From assembly GCA_001689495.1 (NCBI GenBank), contig LUJS01000035.1, positions 62,001-126,000 on the forward strand: DNA of 64,000 nt, in the 5' to 3' direction. This document shows positions 7,511-17,547 of the stretch, piece by piece. This DNA comes from Bacteroidales bacterium M8 (GTDB taxonomy: Bacteria > Bacteroidota > Bacteroidia > Bacteroidales > Muribaculaceae). A program made the position numbers and the translations under genes. Position 1 is the stretch's first letter, and each line of letters opens with the position of its first letter. The notes under the pieces are model-generated. The model saw only the letters and a program-made list of their open reading frames with translations. It searched no databases and had not been told where the DNA came from.

Positions 7511-8539
7511 TTAGATGAGTTGCGGGAGGAACGAGGAGACTATGAGGATGACGAGGCCGATGACGAGCACGGCGATTGTCTGGCGCGAGCACCCCTTCCA
7601 CTCCTTCAGTATGATGCCCCAGACATTCGAGAACACCACGTTGAGGGCCATGAGGATGCACCACGAGAAGGTGAGCAGCGTGGGATATTCGGTCAGGAAT
7701 CCCTTGCCCAGAGCGAGTCCGAAGAACTGGCTGTACCACAGCAGGCCGGCCAGCGCGCAGAAGAAGAGGTTGTTGGCATAGAGCGAGGTCTTGCCATAGT
7801 CGCCGAACGTGCCGTTGTGCGAGTTCTGATAGAGGCAATACACGGCATTGGTCACAAAGCCGCCCAACGTCACGAGGAACGTGGCGGGGAGTGTCTTGTA
7901 CATCTCGGCCGACTGCTCGAAAGTGATGGCCGAGCCGAACTCGAGGCCGACGTTGAAACAGCCGCTCATGACACCGGCCAGCAGTGCGATGGCGATGCCC
8001 TTGGGGAAGTTGAAGTCGGCCACGGCCTTCTTCTTCTCCTCCTCGCTCAGCGACGCCGACTTCATGCCGCCGGCGATGCCGATGACGGCGATGCCGACCA
8101 GCGTCACCACAACGCCGATGATGACGGATACGGTGAGCTTGGACAGATAGTCACCCTCGGGAAAGAAGATGTTGAGCATGACAGGGCCGAGTATCGTGCC
8201 CAGACCGGCACACGTGCCGAGGGCGATAGACTGGCCCAGAGCAACGCCAAGATAGCGCATGGACAGGCCGAAAGTGAGTCCGCCCACGCCCCACAGGGCG
8301 CCGAACAGGATGGTCATCCAGATGCGGAAAGAGTTGTCGGCCGTAAAGAGCTCGCACAGACTGTGGCCCTGAGGCACTGCCAGCAGGGCGCCGAGCAGCG
8401 GGAACACGAGCCACGCAAACACGCCCTGCACAAGCCAGTAGCTCTCCCAGCTCCACGACTTGATCTTGTTGATGGGCACATAGCAACTGGCCTGACAGAA
8501 GGCACCGATGGCTATGATGAGTAGTCCTATGATTAGCAT
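7511..8539 (-). CDS. rhaT: L-rhamnose/proton symporter
   Basis: Inner-membrane permease of 342 residues with about 10 hydrophobic helices, matching the RhaT family (DMT superfamily) in length and pattern; sequences such as G-A-L-W-G-V-G-G-L-T-F-G and W-G-I-I-L-K-E-W-K-G are typical. It imports L-rhamnose for the enzymes encoded around it. ATG start at 8537-8539. An imperfect 55-nt hairpin lies in the 86-bp gap to rhaA and may set different transcript levels for permease and enzymes. Confidence 0.95.
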   Translation of the reverse strand: MLIIGLLIIAIGAFCQASCYVPINKIKSWSWESYWLVQGVFAWLVFPLLGALLAVPQGHSLCELFTADNSFRIWMTILFGALWGVGGLTFGLSMRYLGVALGQSIALGTCAGLGTILGPVMLNIFFPEGDYLSKLTVSVIIGVVVTLVGIAVIGIAGGMKSASLSEEEKKKAVADFNFPKGIAIALLAGVMSGCFNVGLEFGSAITFEQSAEMYKTLPATFLVTLGGFVTNAVYCLYQNSHNGTFGDYGKTSLYANNLFFCALAGLLWYSQFFGLALGKGFLTEYPTLLTFSWCILMALNVVFSNVWGIILKEWKGCSRQTIAVLVIGLVILIVSSFLPQLI

Positions 8540-8556
8540 AAGTGTCAGATAAGAGA

Positions 8557-8611
8557 GTGTGAGACCCGTCCGGAGCCCCCGTCATGGGGGATCGCCGGTC
8601 CGGTCTCACAC
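8557..8611 (-). promoter_or_regulatory. Intercistronic hairpin between rhaA and rhaT
   Basis: Outer perfect 10-bp stem 8557-8566 with 8602-8611, a partly paired middle, and an inner 5-bp C/G stem 8576-8580 with 8586-8590 around a GTCAT loop. No strong T-tract follows on the minus strand, so it looks like an mRNA stabiliser or attenuator rather than a full terminator. Confidence 0.7.
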
Positions 8612-8625
8612 TTTATTAGGATGGA

Positions 8626-9876
8626 TTAGCGCTTTGAGGTGACGTCAGCCTCGTACTTTTCGATCTCCTTGATGAAGTCGGCACCGGCGGGGATGTTGTT
8701 GCGCAGGCAGAACATGTTCCAGACGTCGCCGAAGGGCATTGCCTTTGCCTCTTCCATCAGGGCGAGCTTCTGGAAGTTGCGGTCAGAGGTCTCGAGCTCG
8801 CTGAGCATGGCCACGGGCTCGAGCAGGCCGCGCAGCACGGACTTCTGCGTGGCGCGCGTGCCGATGACGTATGCACCGATACGGTTCATCGAGCCGTCGA
8901 AGTAGTCGAGGCCGATGTGAACGCGGTCCAGAGCATTGCAGCGGGTTATCTCCATGCACAGCTCGAGGGTAGCCTCGTCCATGATGGTCACGTGGTCGCT
9001 GTCCCAGCGCATGGGGCGCGATACATGCAGCATGATCTCGGGGCAGAAGAGCAGGATCGACGATACCTTGTCGCCTACGACCTCGGTGGGGTGGAAGTGA
9101 CCGGTGTCGAGGGTGACGATCTTGTTGTTCTGGGCGCAGTATGCGGTATAGAAGTCGCTCGAGCCGACGGTCATGGCCTCGAGGCCGATGCCGAACACCT
9201 TGGACTCGAGACAGTCTTTCATGTGGTCGTACTTGGTCTCGAAGATTTCGTCGAGAGACTGCTTGAGCAGCGAACGATAGAGCATGCGGTTCACTGTCAT
9301 CTCCTTCTGGCCGTCGTGTACCCAGAGGTTCATGATACACTGGTCGTCGAGCTGGCGGCCCATCTCGTTGGCGATAGCGCGGCAACGCTTGGTGTGCTCG
9401 ATCCAGAAGTCGCGGATCGACTTGTCAGGGTTAGACAGCGAGAGAGAACCGCTCTTGGGGTGAGAGAAAGAAGTCGAGTTGAAGTCGAGTTTCAGGTTGT
9501 TGGCCTTGGCCCAGTCGATCCAGCCTTGGAAGTGCTCGATGGTCACCTCGTCGCGGTCTACCTTCTTGCCGCCGAACTCGCCATAGATTTCGTGGAGGTT
9601 GAGACGGTGGTTGCCGCCGATGAACGAGAGAGCCTTGAGGATGTCGGCGCGGAGCTCGTCGATATTGCGTGCCTTGCCGGGATAGTTGCCGGTAGCCTGA
9701 ATGCCGCCGGTGAGGTCGCCTGTCGACTCGAAGCCGGCCACGTCGTCGGCCTGCCAGCAATGGAGTGAGATCTGTACTTTCTGAAGGGTGTCGAGTGCCT
9801 TCTCGGTGTCGATGCCGAGCTCGGCATAGCGCTCGCGGGCTATCTCGTAAGCCTGCTTGATTGTTGCTTCTTTCAT
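8626..9876 (-). CDS. rhaA: L-rhamnose isomerase
   Basis: Metal-dependent TIM-barrel enzyme converting L-rhamnose to L-rhamnulose. From the ATG at 9874-9876 it gives 416 residues (M-K-E-A-T-I-K-Q-A-Y-E-I-A), close to the 419 of the E. coli enzyme. Family sequences include S-L-H-C-W-Q-A-D-D-V near the N-terminus, H-R-L-N-L-H-E-I-Y-G, the T-L-D-T-G-H-F-H-P metal-site strand and H-I-G-L-D-Y-F-D-G-S. The open frame continues about 100 codons further upstream inside rhaB, but that extension is out-of-frame rhaB sequence without homology. Third gene of the operon. Confidence 0.96.
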   Translation of the reverse strand: MKEATIKQAYEIARERYAELGIDTEKALDTLQKVQISLHCWQADDVAGFESTGDLTGGIQATGNYPGKARNIDELRADILKALSFIGGNHRLNLHEIYGEFGGKKVDRDEVTIEHFQGWIDWAKANNLKLDFNSTSFSHPKSGSLSLSNPDKSIRDFWIEHTKRCRAIANEMGRQLDDQCIMNLWVHDGQKEMTVNRMLYRSLLKQSLDEIFETKYDHMKDCLESKVFGIGLEAMTVGSSDFYTAYCAQNNKIVTLDTGHFHPTEVVGDKVSSILLFCPEIMLHVSRPMRWDSDHVTIMDEATLELCMEITRCNALDRVHIGLDYFDGSMNRIGAYVIGTRATQKSVLRGLLEPVAMLSELETSDRNFQKLALMEEAKAMPFGDVWNMFCLRNNIPAGADFIKEIEKYEADVTSKR

Positions 9877-9932
9877 GGTTGAATGGAGGTTGATTTGATT
9901 ATTTTGTATTTGATATTGATGATTCCTACTTC

Positions 9933-11363
9933 TTATCGGGGCATGTATGTCTTGGTCTCGGTCGAGGCTGCCGACACGCGGCGCATAGCCTTGAGGTCCG
10001 AGAGCTCGCCACAGGCACGGAGCTGCACCAGCACGTTGCCGAGAGCGGTACACTCGGCGGGACCGGCCACCACGGGTACGCCGAGGGTGTTGGCCGTCAT
10101 CTGCATCAGATGGCCGTTGAGCGAGCCGCCGCCTATCACGTGTAGGCGCTTCACTTCGGGCTCTGGATGCAGCTCGCGCAGCCAACCCAGCACCTCTTTA
10201 TATCTGTTGGCGAGGCTGCGGAAGATGACGCGGACATAGTCAGCGGGCTTCCGGGGCACTTCCTGACCGGTCTTCTCGCAATAAGCGCGGATGGCGGCGG
10301 TCATCGACACAGGGTGGTCGAACGACGGATCGTCGGGGTTGATTATCGAGGCGCACTCCGAGTCATTGCACAGACCCGTCAGGGCCACGACGTCGTTGAC
10401 GGGAGCCTCGGCCTCGGTCCACTCGGCGCGGCAGCGCTCGAACAGCCACATGCCGCAGATGTTCTTCAGGAAACGGGTTGTGCCGTCGATGCCGCCCTCG
10501 TTGGTGAAGTTATATTCTCTTGATTTCTCGTTGATGATGGGCTTGAGGCTCTCTATGCCGAGCAGCGACCATGTGCCGCAGCTCAGGTAGGCATACTCAT
10601 CGTCGGGCGTGGGCACGCCGATGACAGCCGATGCGGTGTCGTGTCCGGCCACGGCCACCACGGGGATGGCTCCGAGACCGGTGTACTCCTGAATCTGGGG
10701 CGTGAGGGTGCCGATGACATGGCCCGGATTGACGATGGGGCCGAACTTGTCGCGCGTCAGGCCGGCCTCCTTGAGCAGGGCCTCGTCCAGATCGCCTGTG
10801 TTGGGGTTGAGTATCTGTGAGGTCGATGCAACGGTATATTCGGTCACGGCATTGCCTGTCAGCATGTACGACAGGGCGTCGGGCATGAACAGAATCTTGT
10901 CGGCCTTGCACACGGCGTCGGCGCCGTCGCATTTCATCTTGTCGAGCTGGAACAGGGTGTTGAAGTCCATGAACTGGATGCCTGTGAGCTCGTATGTGTT
11001 CTCGCGGGTAAGATTGCGGTGGAAGTTGTCGCACGCGCCCTCGTTGCGGGCATCGCGATAGCACTGGGGCATGCCGGCTATCGAGCCGTCGGCGTGGAAG
11101 AAAGCCACGTCGCACCCCCATGTGTCAATGCCAATAGAGGCCAGAGAGGCACCCTTGGCATCGAGAATCTCCTTGGCTTTTTTCAGGCCCACCAGTACCT
11201 GATGGAACAGTTCGGGGAGGTTCCAGTATATATGTCCCGCTATGGGGAGCATGGGATGTTTGAAACGCGAGACCTCCTGCATATCCACCTTCTCGCCGTC
11301 GAACGAGGCAAGGATGGTGCGGCCGCTCGTAGCGCCGAGGTCAACTGCAAAATGGTAAGTCAT
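9933..11363 (-). CDS. rhaB: Rhamnulokinase (FGGY kinase)
   Basis: Phosphorylates L-rhamnulose to L-rhamnulose 1-phosphate with ATP. The 476-residue protein has the N-terminal FGGY signature V-D-L-G-A-T-S-G-R-T, the substrate-side G-I-D-T-W-G-C-D-V strand, C-G-T-W-S-L-L-G-I-E at the start of the second domain and the C-terminal nucleotide loop H-V-I-G-G-G-S-L-N. Second gene of the operon; 86 bp with an inverted repeat separate it from rhaM and 56 bp from rhaA. Confidence 0.95.
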   Translation of the reverse strand: MTYHFAVDLGATSGRTILASFDGEKVDMQEVSRFKHPMLPIAGHIYWNLPELFHQVLVGLKKAKEILDAKGASLASIGIDTWGCDVAFFHADGSIAGMPQCYRDARNEGACDNFHRNLTRENTYELTGIQFMDFNTLFQLDKMKCDGADAVCKADKILFMPDALSYMLTGNAVTEYTVASTSQILNPNTGDLDEALLKEAGLTRDKFGPIVNPGHVIGTLTPQIQEYTGLGAIPVVAVAGHDTASAVIGVPTPDDEYAYLSCGTWSLLGIESLKPIINEKSREYNFTNEGGIDGTTRFLKNICGMWLFERCRAEWTEAEAPVNDVVALTGLCNDSECASIINPDDPSFDHPVSMTAAIRAYCEKTGQEVPRKPADYVRVIFRSLANRYKEVLGWLRELHPEPEVKRLHVIGGGSLNGHLMQMTANTLGVPVVAGPAECTALGNVLVQLRACGELSDLKAMRRVSAASTETKTYMPR

Positions 11364-11382
11364 ATTTAAGGTATTGTATTTT

Positions 11383-11417
11383 TCGACAGATTATCGGGCG
11401 TCCCGACTTATTGTCGA
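11383..11417 (-). promoter_or_regulatory. Inverted repeat between rhaM and rhaB
   Basis: TCGACA at 11383-11388 pairs with TGTCGA at 11412-11417, and inside it TCGGG pairs with CCCGA around a 3-nt loop. It could be an operator for a rhamnose regulator or an RNA hairpin; no promoter box is visible beside it. Confidence 0.5.
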
Positions 11418-11449
11418 CGACGCCTTTATCTTGAATTTTTTAAAATCTC

Positions 11450-11767
11450 TCAGTCCATGTGCCAGAGCTCGGTCAAGGGCTCCGTCACGGGCGAATTGTC
11501 GGGATTGACAGCCATGAGGTCGGCCATGTAGTCCCACCAGCGGCGAGTCACCTCGTCGGCAGCCTCGGCATCCTGCGAGTTACTGTCGCCGGTCACTTCC
11601 TGATAGCCAAAGAGGGTCAGGGTCTCCGGATCGAAGAAAATCGAATAGTTCTTGACTCCCGAGTCCTGAATCTGCTTGCGCAGTTCGGGCCAGAGCTCGG
11701 CGTGGCGGCGTTCATATTCCTTCTCGCAGCCGGGTTTGAGATGCATCTTGAATGCAAAGCGTTTCAT
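11450..11767 (-). CDS. rhaM: L-rhamnose mutarotase
   Basis: Interconverts the alpha and beta anomers of L-rhamnose to supply the isomerase. The 105-residue protein keeps the family's active-site residues at the expected places: H22 (R-R-H-A-E-L-W-P-E-L), Y41 and the W67-W68 pair (R-R-W-W-D-Y), and ends with the typical L-T-E-L-W-H-M. It heads the minus-strand rha operon and has a -7 box upstream. No AraC- or LacI-type rhamnose regulator is encoded nearby. Confidence 0.93.
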   Translation of the reverse strand: MKRFAFKMHLKPGCEKEYERRHAELWPELRKQIQDSGVKNYSIFFDPETLTLFGYQEVTGDSNSQDAEAADEVTRRWWDYMADLMAVNPDNSPVTEPLTELWHMD

Positions 11768-11819
11768 GGTCAGTTCTTGTATGTATGGTATTGAAATAGT
11801 ATCCTTGTGAGTGGTATCG

Positions 11820-11827
11820 CAAAATTA
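11820..11827 (-). promoter_or_regulatory. Probable -7 box of the rha operon
   Basis: TAATTTTG on the minus strand, about 52 nt before the rhaM ATG. No TTTG is present at the expected -33 distance, which would fit a promoter needing an activator. Confidence 0.5.
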
Positions 11828-11892
11828 CAAAAAAATCTCATTCCCGCAACCCCTCTCGGGCAAAAAAGAAACAAGACTGTAGGCTTATTGAC

Positions 11893-12621
11893 CTATTTCC
11901 GTGGTTTGACCAGCGATTTTTCGATTATTTCGTGCACGCCCTCGGCGGTTTTCTGCAGGTCGCCGCCAAAATCGGCAAAGGTCACGGGCTTGTGTATGGT
12001 CAGCGTGATGTGGCCCGGCAGCGGCAGGTAGCGCCAGCGGGGCATGACGTCGAACGCGCCGTTGATGGTCATCGGCACTATGGGCAGGTTGAACTCTGAC
12101 GCCAGCTTGAAGGCTCCGCGCTTGAAGGGGCGCATGTTGCCGTCCCACGTGCGGGCACCCTCCGGAAATATCACCATCGACATGCCGCCGCTCAGCACCT
12201 TCTCGGCCTCCTGCATGGTGCGGCGGGTGGCCGAGGGGGTCGAGTTGTCCATGAATATCTGCTTGGACCATGCGCAGGCCCACCCCACGAAGGGTATCTT
12301 GCGCAGGCTCGCCTTCATCATCCACCTGAAGTTATGCCCCAGATAGCCGTAGACCGTGAATATGTCGTATGCTCCCTGATGGTTTGCCGTAAAGACATAG
12401 CTTGTCTCGGGATTGATGTGCTCGCGGCCGCTGACGCTGACCCGCACGAAGTTGAGCCAACAGAAGAGGCGCGACCACAGCACCTCGGGATAATAGCCGC
12501 ACCAGCGGCCGAATCCCAGCGCCGACCCGGCCACGGTGAATGTCGCGGTGAGGATGGTCGAGACCGCGATGATAGGACACATTATCAGTATCTGATAGAT
12601 TCTGTATAGGACTATGAGCAT
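11893..12621 (-). CDS. 1-acyl-sn-glycerol-3-phosphate acyltransferase (PlsC family)
   Basis: Membrane-bound acyltransferase of 242 residues, probably making phosphatidic acid from lysophosphatidic acid. After two N-terminal hydrophobic segments it shows the ordered PlsC motifs: N-H-Q-G-A-Y-D (H-x4-D) near residue 80, K-A-S-L-R-K-I-P-F-V-G-W, F-P-E-G-A-R-T-W-D-G near residue 150, and I-V-P-M-T-I-N-G-A. A monocistronic gene with its own -7 box. Related enzymes acylate other lysolipids, including ornithine lipids, so the substrate is inferred. Confidence 0.88.
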   Translation of the reverse strand: MLIVLYRIYQILIMCPIIAVSTILTATFTVAGSALGFGRWCGYYPEVLWSRLFCWLNFVRVSVSGREHINPETSYVFTANHQGAYDIFTVYGYLGHNFRWMMKASLRKIPFVGWACAWSKQIFMDNSTPSATRRTMQEAEKVLSGGMSMVIFPEGARTWDGNMRPFKRGAFKLASEFNLPIVPMTINGAFDVMPRWRYLPLPGHITLTIHKPVTFADFGGDLQKTAEGVHEIIEKSLVKPRK

Positions 12622-12652
12622 GTCGCAATGGTGTGTTTGTGTTGAGACGATG

Positions 12653-12660
12653 CAAAATTA
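12653..12660 (-). promoter_or_regulatory. -7 box of the PlsC-family gene
   Basis: Minus-strand TAATTTTG, 31 nt before the ATG; the -33 element is not clear. Confidence 0.5.
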
Positions 12661-12701
12661 ATGAATATTTTTTAAAATCATTAAGGAAATTTTTCTTTAA
12701 A

Positions 12702-12733
12702 TTTGTTTGGCACGCGGATTTGCATTAACTTTG
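12702..12733 (+). promoter_or_regulatory. Consensus promoter of frdCAB
   Basis: -33 TTTG at 12702-12705, 20-nt spacer, -7 TAACTTTG at 12726-12733. The leader to frdC is about 95 nt. It is back to back with the PlsC-family promoter. Confidence 0.75.
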
Positions 12734-12832
12734 CAAAGTAAAATCAGGTCCTTCCGGGCCACAAACAGGTACAACGGTAACAGAGACAATAACTTTCAAC
12801 AATAATCATTATTTAAATTACCATCAACTACT

Positions 12833-13657
12833 ATGTGGTTAACATGCTCATCTATAGGACGCAAGCTTGTGATGGCCGTCACAGGCATATGCCTTGTCCT
12901 ATTTGTCACGTTTCACTGTCTGATGAATGGCGTGGCCCTGTTCTGGCCCTCGGGCTATAATGCCGTGTGCGAGTTCCTCGGTGCCAACTGGTATGCCCTC
13001 GTGGCTACAGTCGGTCTGGCCGCACTCTTCATCTTTCACATCATCTATGCCACTTGGCTCACGGTGCAGAACCGTCGTGCCCGCGGCAACGACCGCTATG
13101 AGGTCAAGTCAGTGCCTCCCGGCGTCGAGTGGTCTTCGCAGAACATGCTTGTCCTCGGCTTCGTGGTCCTCGCATTCCTTGTAGTCCACATGATTCAGTT
13201 CTGGGCCAAGATGCAGCTCGCCGAGATCCTCCACTTCGAGCATGTCCACAATGGTGTTGAGGTGCCCCCCGCAGCCGGCACGCTCTTCATCCAGATCGCC
13301 TTCTCGCAGATCTGGACTCCCATCGTCTATATCCTCGGCTTCATCGCCCTCTGGTTCCACATGAATCACGGTTTCTGGTCGATGATGCAGTCTGTGGGCT
13401 GGAACAACGACATCTGGATCAAGCGCCTCAAGTGCATCGGCTTCTGGTGGACGACAGCAGTCATCGCCCTCTTCATCGCCGAGGCCGTGGTCTTCACCGT
13501 ACGCGCCCACACTCAGGATTTCGACACACAGATGGCCGAGTGGAAAGCCGAGCACAACAACGTAGCCGCCGTGTGCAACCAGTGGCCCTGCGAGGCTCAG
13601 GCCCCCTGCAAGACTCCCTGCAACACCCCCGTCTGCGCCGACTGCCCCAACAAGTAA
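12833..13657 (+). CDS. frdC: Fumarate reductase/succinate dehydrogenase cytochrome b subunit with Cys-rich tail
   Basis: Membrane anchor of the FrdCAB complex (b558 family), binding heme b and passing electrons between quinone and the FrdB iron-sulfur protein. Five hydrophobic helices with the expected histidines are visible (F-H-C-L-M-N-G near residue 28, I-F-H-I-I near residue 67, H-M-I-Q-F-W, F-H-M-N-H-G-F). At 274 residues it is about 45 longer than the usual 220-230. The extra C-terminus holds six cysteines (248, 253, 259, 263, 268, 271) within 24 residues, spaced irregularly and with several prolines. First gene of the operon. Confidence 0.93.
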   Translation: MWLTCSSIGRKLVMAVTGICLVLFVTFHCLMNGVALFWPSGYNAVCEFLGANWYALVATVGLAALFIFHIIYATWLTVQNRRARGNDRYEVKSVPPGVEWSSQNMLVLGFVVLAFLVVHMIQFWAKMQLAEILHFEHVHNGVEVPPAAGTLFIQIAFSQIWTPIVYILGFIALWFHMNHGFWSMMQSVGWNNDIWIKRLKCIGFWWTTAVIALFIAEAVVFTVRAHTQDFDTQMAEWKAEHNNVAAVCNQWPCEAQAPCKTPCNTPVCADCPNK

Positions 13658-13707
13658 GTCTATCCCCCTACATATATTAATTACCCACATCACACATCAA
13701 CTAAGAT

Positions 13708-15735
<2,028 letters not shown>

Positions 15736-15779
15736 CCCCCACTCAACCCGTCACAACGACTTAAACAGACAATCACACA

Positions 15780-16535
15780 ATGGAACATAATATAAATGTA
15801 AACCTCAAGATTTGGCGTCAACGTGGTCCCAAAGAGCCGGGGGCGTTCGTGAACTATCGCGTGGAGAATGTCTCGACCGGCAGCTCGTTCCTCGAGATGC
15901 TCGACATGCTCAACCAGCAGCTCGTCGAGAAGGGCGAGGAGCCCGTCGCCTTTGACAGCGACTGCCGCGAGGGCATCTGCGGCATGTGCTCGCTCTATAT
16001 CAACGGTCATCCCCACGGACCCGTTCAGGGCATCACCACCTGCCAGCTCCACATGCGCAAGTTCAACAACGAGGACACCATCACCATCGAGCCTTGGCGC
16101 TCGGCGGCATTCCCCGTCATCCGCGACCTTATGGTAGACCGCAACGCCTTCGACAAGATTCAGCAGGCCGGCGGCTACGTGTCGATCAACTGCGGCGGTG
16201 CTCAGGATGCCAACGCCCTCCCCATCTCTAAGGAGGTTGCCGACCTCGCCATGGATGCCGCCACCTGCATCGGCTGCGGCGCCTGCGTGGCTGCCTGCAA
16301 GAACGGCTCGGCAATGCTCTTCGTCTCGGCCAAGGTCAGCCAGTTCGCACTGCTGCCTCAGGGTCAGGTAGAGCGCGCCCGCCGCGCCCGCGCAATGGTA
16401 CGCAAGATGGACGAGCTCGGATTCGGCAACTGCACCAACACCGGCGCATGTCAGGCCGAGTGCCCCAAGAACATCTCGATCAGCAACATCGCCCGTCTCA
16501 ACCGCGAGTTCATCAAGGCCAAGCTGGCCGACTGA
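15780..16535 (+). CDS. frdB: Fumarate reductase/succinate dehydrogenase iron-sulfur subunit
   Basis: Electron-transfer subunit of 251 residues linking FrdA to the cytochrome b anchor. The N-terminal 2Fe-2S domain has C-R-E-G-I-C-G-M-C followed by T-T-C-Q-L; the C-terminal ferredoxin domain has C-I-G-C-G-A-C-V-A-A-C and C-T-N-T-G-A-C-Q-A-E-C-P for the 4Fe-4S and 3Fe-4S clusters. All expected cysteines are present. Last gene of the operon, closed by a strong terminator. Confidence 0.96.
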   Translation: MEHNINVNLKIWRQRGPKEPGAFVNYRVENVSTGSSFLEMLDMLNQQLVEKGEEPVAFDSDCREGICGMCSLYINGHPHGPVQGITTCQLHMRKFNNEDTITIEPWRSAAFPVIRDLMVDRNAFDKIQQAGGYVSINCGGAQDANALPISKEVADLAMDAATCIGCGACVAACKNGSAMLFVSAKVSQFALLPQGQVERARRARAMVRKMDELGFGNCTNTGACQAECPKNISISNIARLNREFIKAKLAD

Positions 16536-16572
16536 TGACCTGTCGCCCAAGACGGCATAATAACGCTCAGAA

Positions 16573-16602
16573 GACTCCCGGCCTCATCGCCGGGAGTCTT
16601 TT
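16573..16602 (+). terminator. Intrinsic terminator after frdB
   Basis: Perfect 10-bp stem 16573-16582 with 16589-16598, 6-nt loop, then T4. Confidence 0.85.
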
Positions 16603-16624
16603 GTCAGTAAAAGACAACTGCATC

Positions 16625-17542
16625 ATGAAAATCTACTCAGCCCCTCTGCAAGGATATACCGGCCCCGAATGGCGCGCGCTGCATGCCGGGATGTTCGGTG
16701 GCGTCGACACATACTGCTCGCCGTTCCTGCGCGTCGAGAAGGGTGCGCCGCGCACACGCGACCTCAAGGCCATAGCCTTGTCCGACGATGCCCCCGCCGT
16801 GCTCCCCCAGATACTCTTCAGGGACACCGACGAGTTCCGCATCCTCGCAGACGCAGTCATCGCCGCCGGACACGACCGCATGGACCTGAACCTCGGGTGC
16901 CCTTTCCCGCCGCAGGTCAAGCATGGCCGCGGAGCAGCCCTGTTGCGCAACCCTGCCCTGCTCGAAAAGCTGTCCGGCATCATGCGCGAACAATACCCGA
17001 ACGTCACCTTCTCGGCCAAGATGCGTCTTGGCGTGGAGCGCGGCGACGAATGGCGCGGCATCATCGACATCCTCAACGACATGCCCCTCTCGCACCTCGC
17101 CGTTCATCCCCGCGTCGCCGTCCAGCAATACGGAGGCGAACTGTGGATGGACGAATTCGACAATCTTCTCGCATCGACATCAATCCCCGTCATATACAAC
17201 GGCGACATACTCATCCCTGCCGACTGCCTGAGCATTGCCGCGAGATACCCCCGACTCGAGGGCATGATGATAGGCCGCGGCCTGCTGGCACGCCCCTCGC
17301 TTGCCGCCGAGATAAAATCGGGCAGCGAGTGGGACGAACAGCGCCGCCTCGACGCCCTCGTCGACATCAACACCGCCCTGCTCGACATATACAGCGACAA
17401 ACTCTGCGGCGACGCCCAGATACTCTCCAAGATCAAGCCCTACTGGGACTACGCCGAACCCCTCATAGGCCGGAAGGCAGCCAAAGCCATCCGCAAGGCC
17501 ACCACCATGACCGCCTACACATCAGCTATCGCCAAAATCTGA
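16625..17542 (+). CDS. tRNA-dihydrouridine synthase family protein
   Basis: FMN-dependent TIM-barrel enzyme that reduces uridine in the tRNA D-arm. From the ATG at 16625 it gives 305 residues. The N-terminal A-P-L-Q-G-Y-T strand, the catalytic-cysteine loop N-L-G-C-P-F-P, the F-S-A-K-M-R-L-G strand, the histidine of L-A-V-H-P-R and the FMN-phosphate strand M-I-G-R-G all occur in the usual order. Upstream in-frame sequence overlaps frdB and the terminator and is not used. It ends 5 bp before the helicase-nuclease gene. Which uridine it modifies cannot be told from sequence. Confidence 0.9.
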   Translation: MKIYSAPLQGYTGPEWRALHAGMFGGVDTYCSPFLRVEKGAPRTRDLKAIALSDDAPAVLPQILFRDTDEFRILADAVIAAGHDRMDLNLGCPFPPQVKHGRGAALLRNPALLEKLSGIMREQYPNVTFSAKMRLGVERGDEWRGIIDILNDMPLSHLAVHPRVAVQQYGGELWMDEFDNLLASTSIPVIYNGDILIPADCLSIAARYPRLEGMMIGRGLLARPSLAAEIKSGSEWDEQRRLDALVDINTALLDIYSDKLCGDAQILSKIKPYWDYAEPLIGRKAAKAIRKATTMTAYTSAIAKI

Positions 17543-17547
17543 TTGAC

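Noticed and set aside
7277..8524. 415-codon plus-strand frame opposite rhaT
   Set aside because: Antisense shadow; it begins inside rhaD and has no family resemblance.
9877..10185. Extension of rhaA by about 100 codons upstream
   Set aside because: The extra part is rhaB read in another frame, rich in Arg, and the ATG at 9876 gives the normal family length.
16669..17547. Helicase gene starting inside dus
   Set aside because: The front 293 codons are Arg-rich out-of-frame dus sequence; ATG 17548 follows the dus stop directly.
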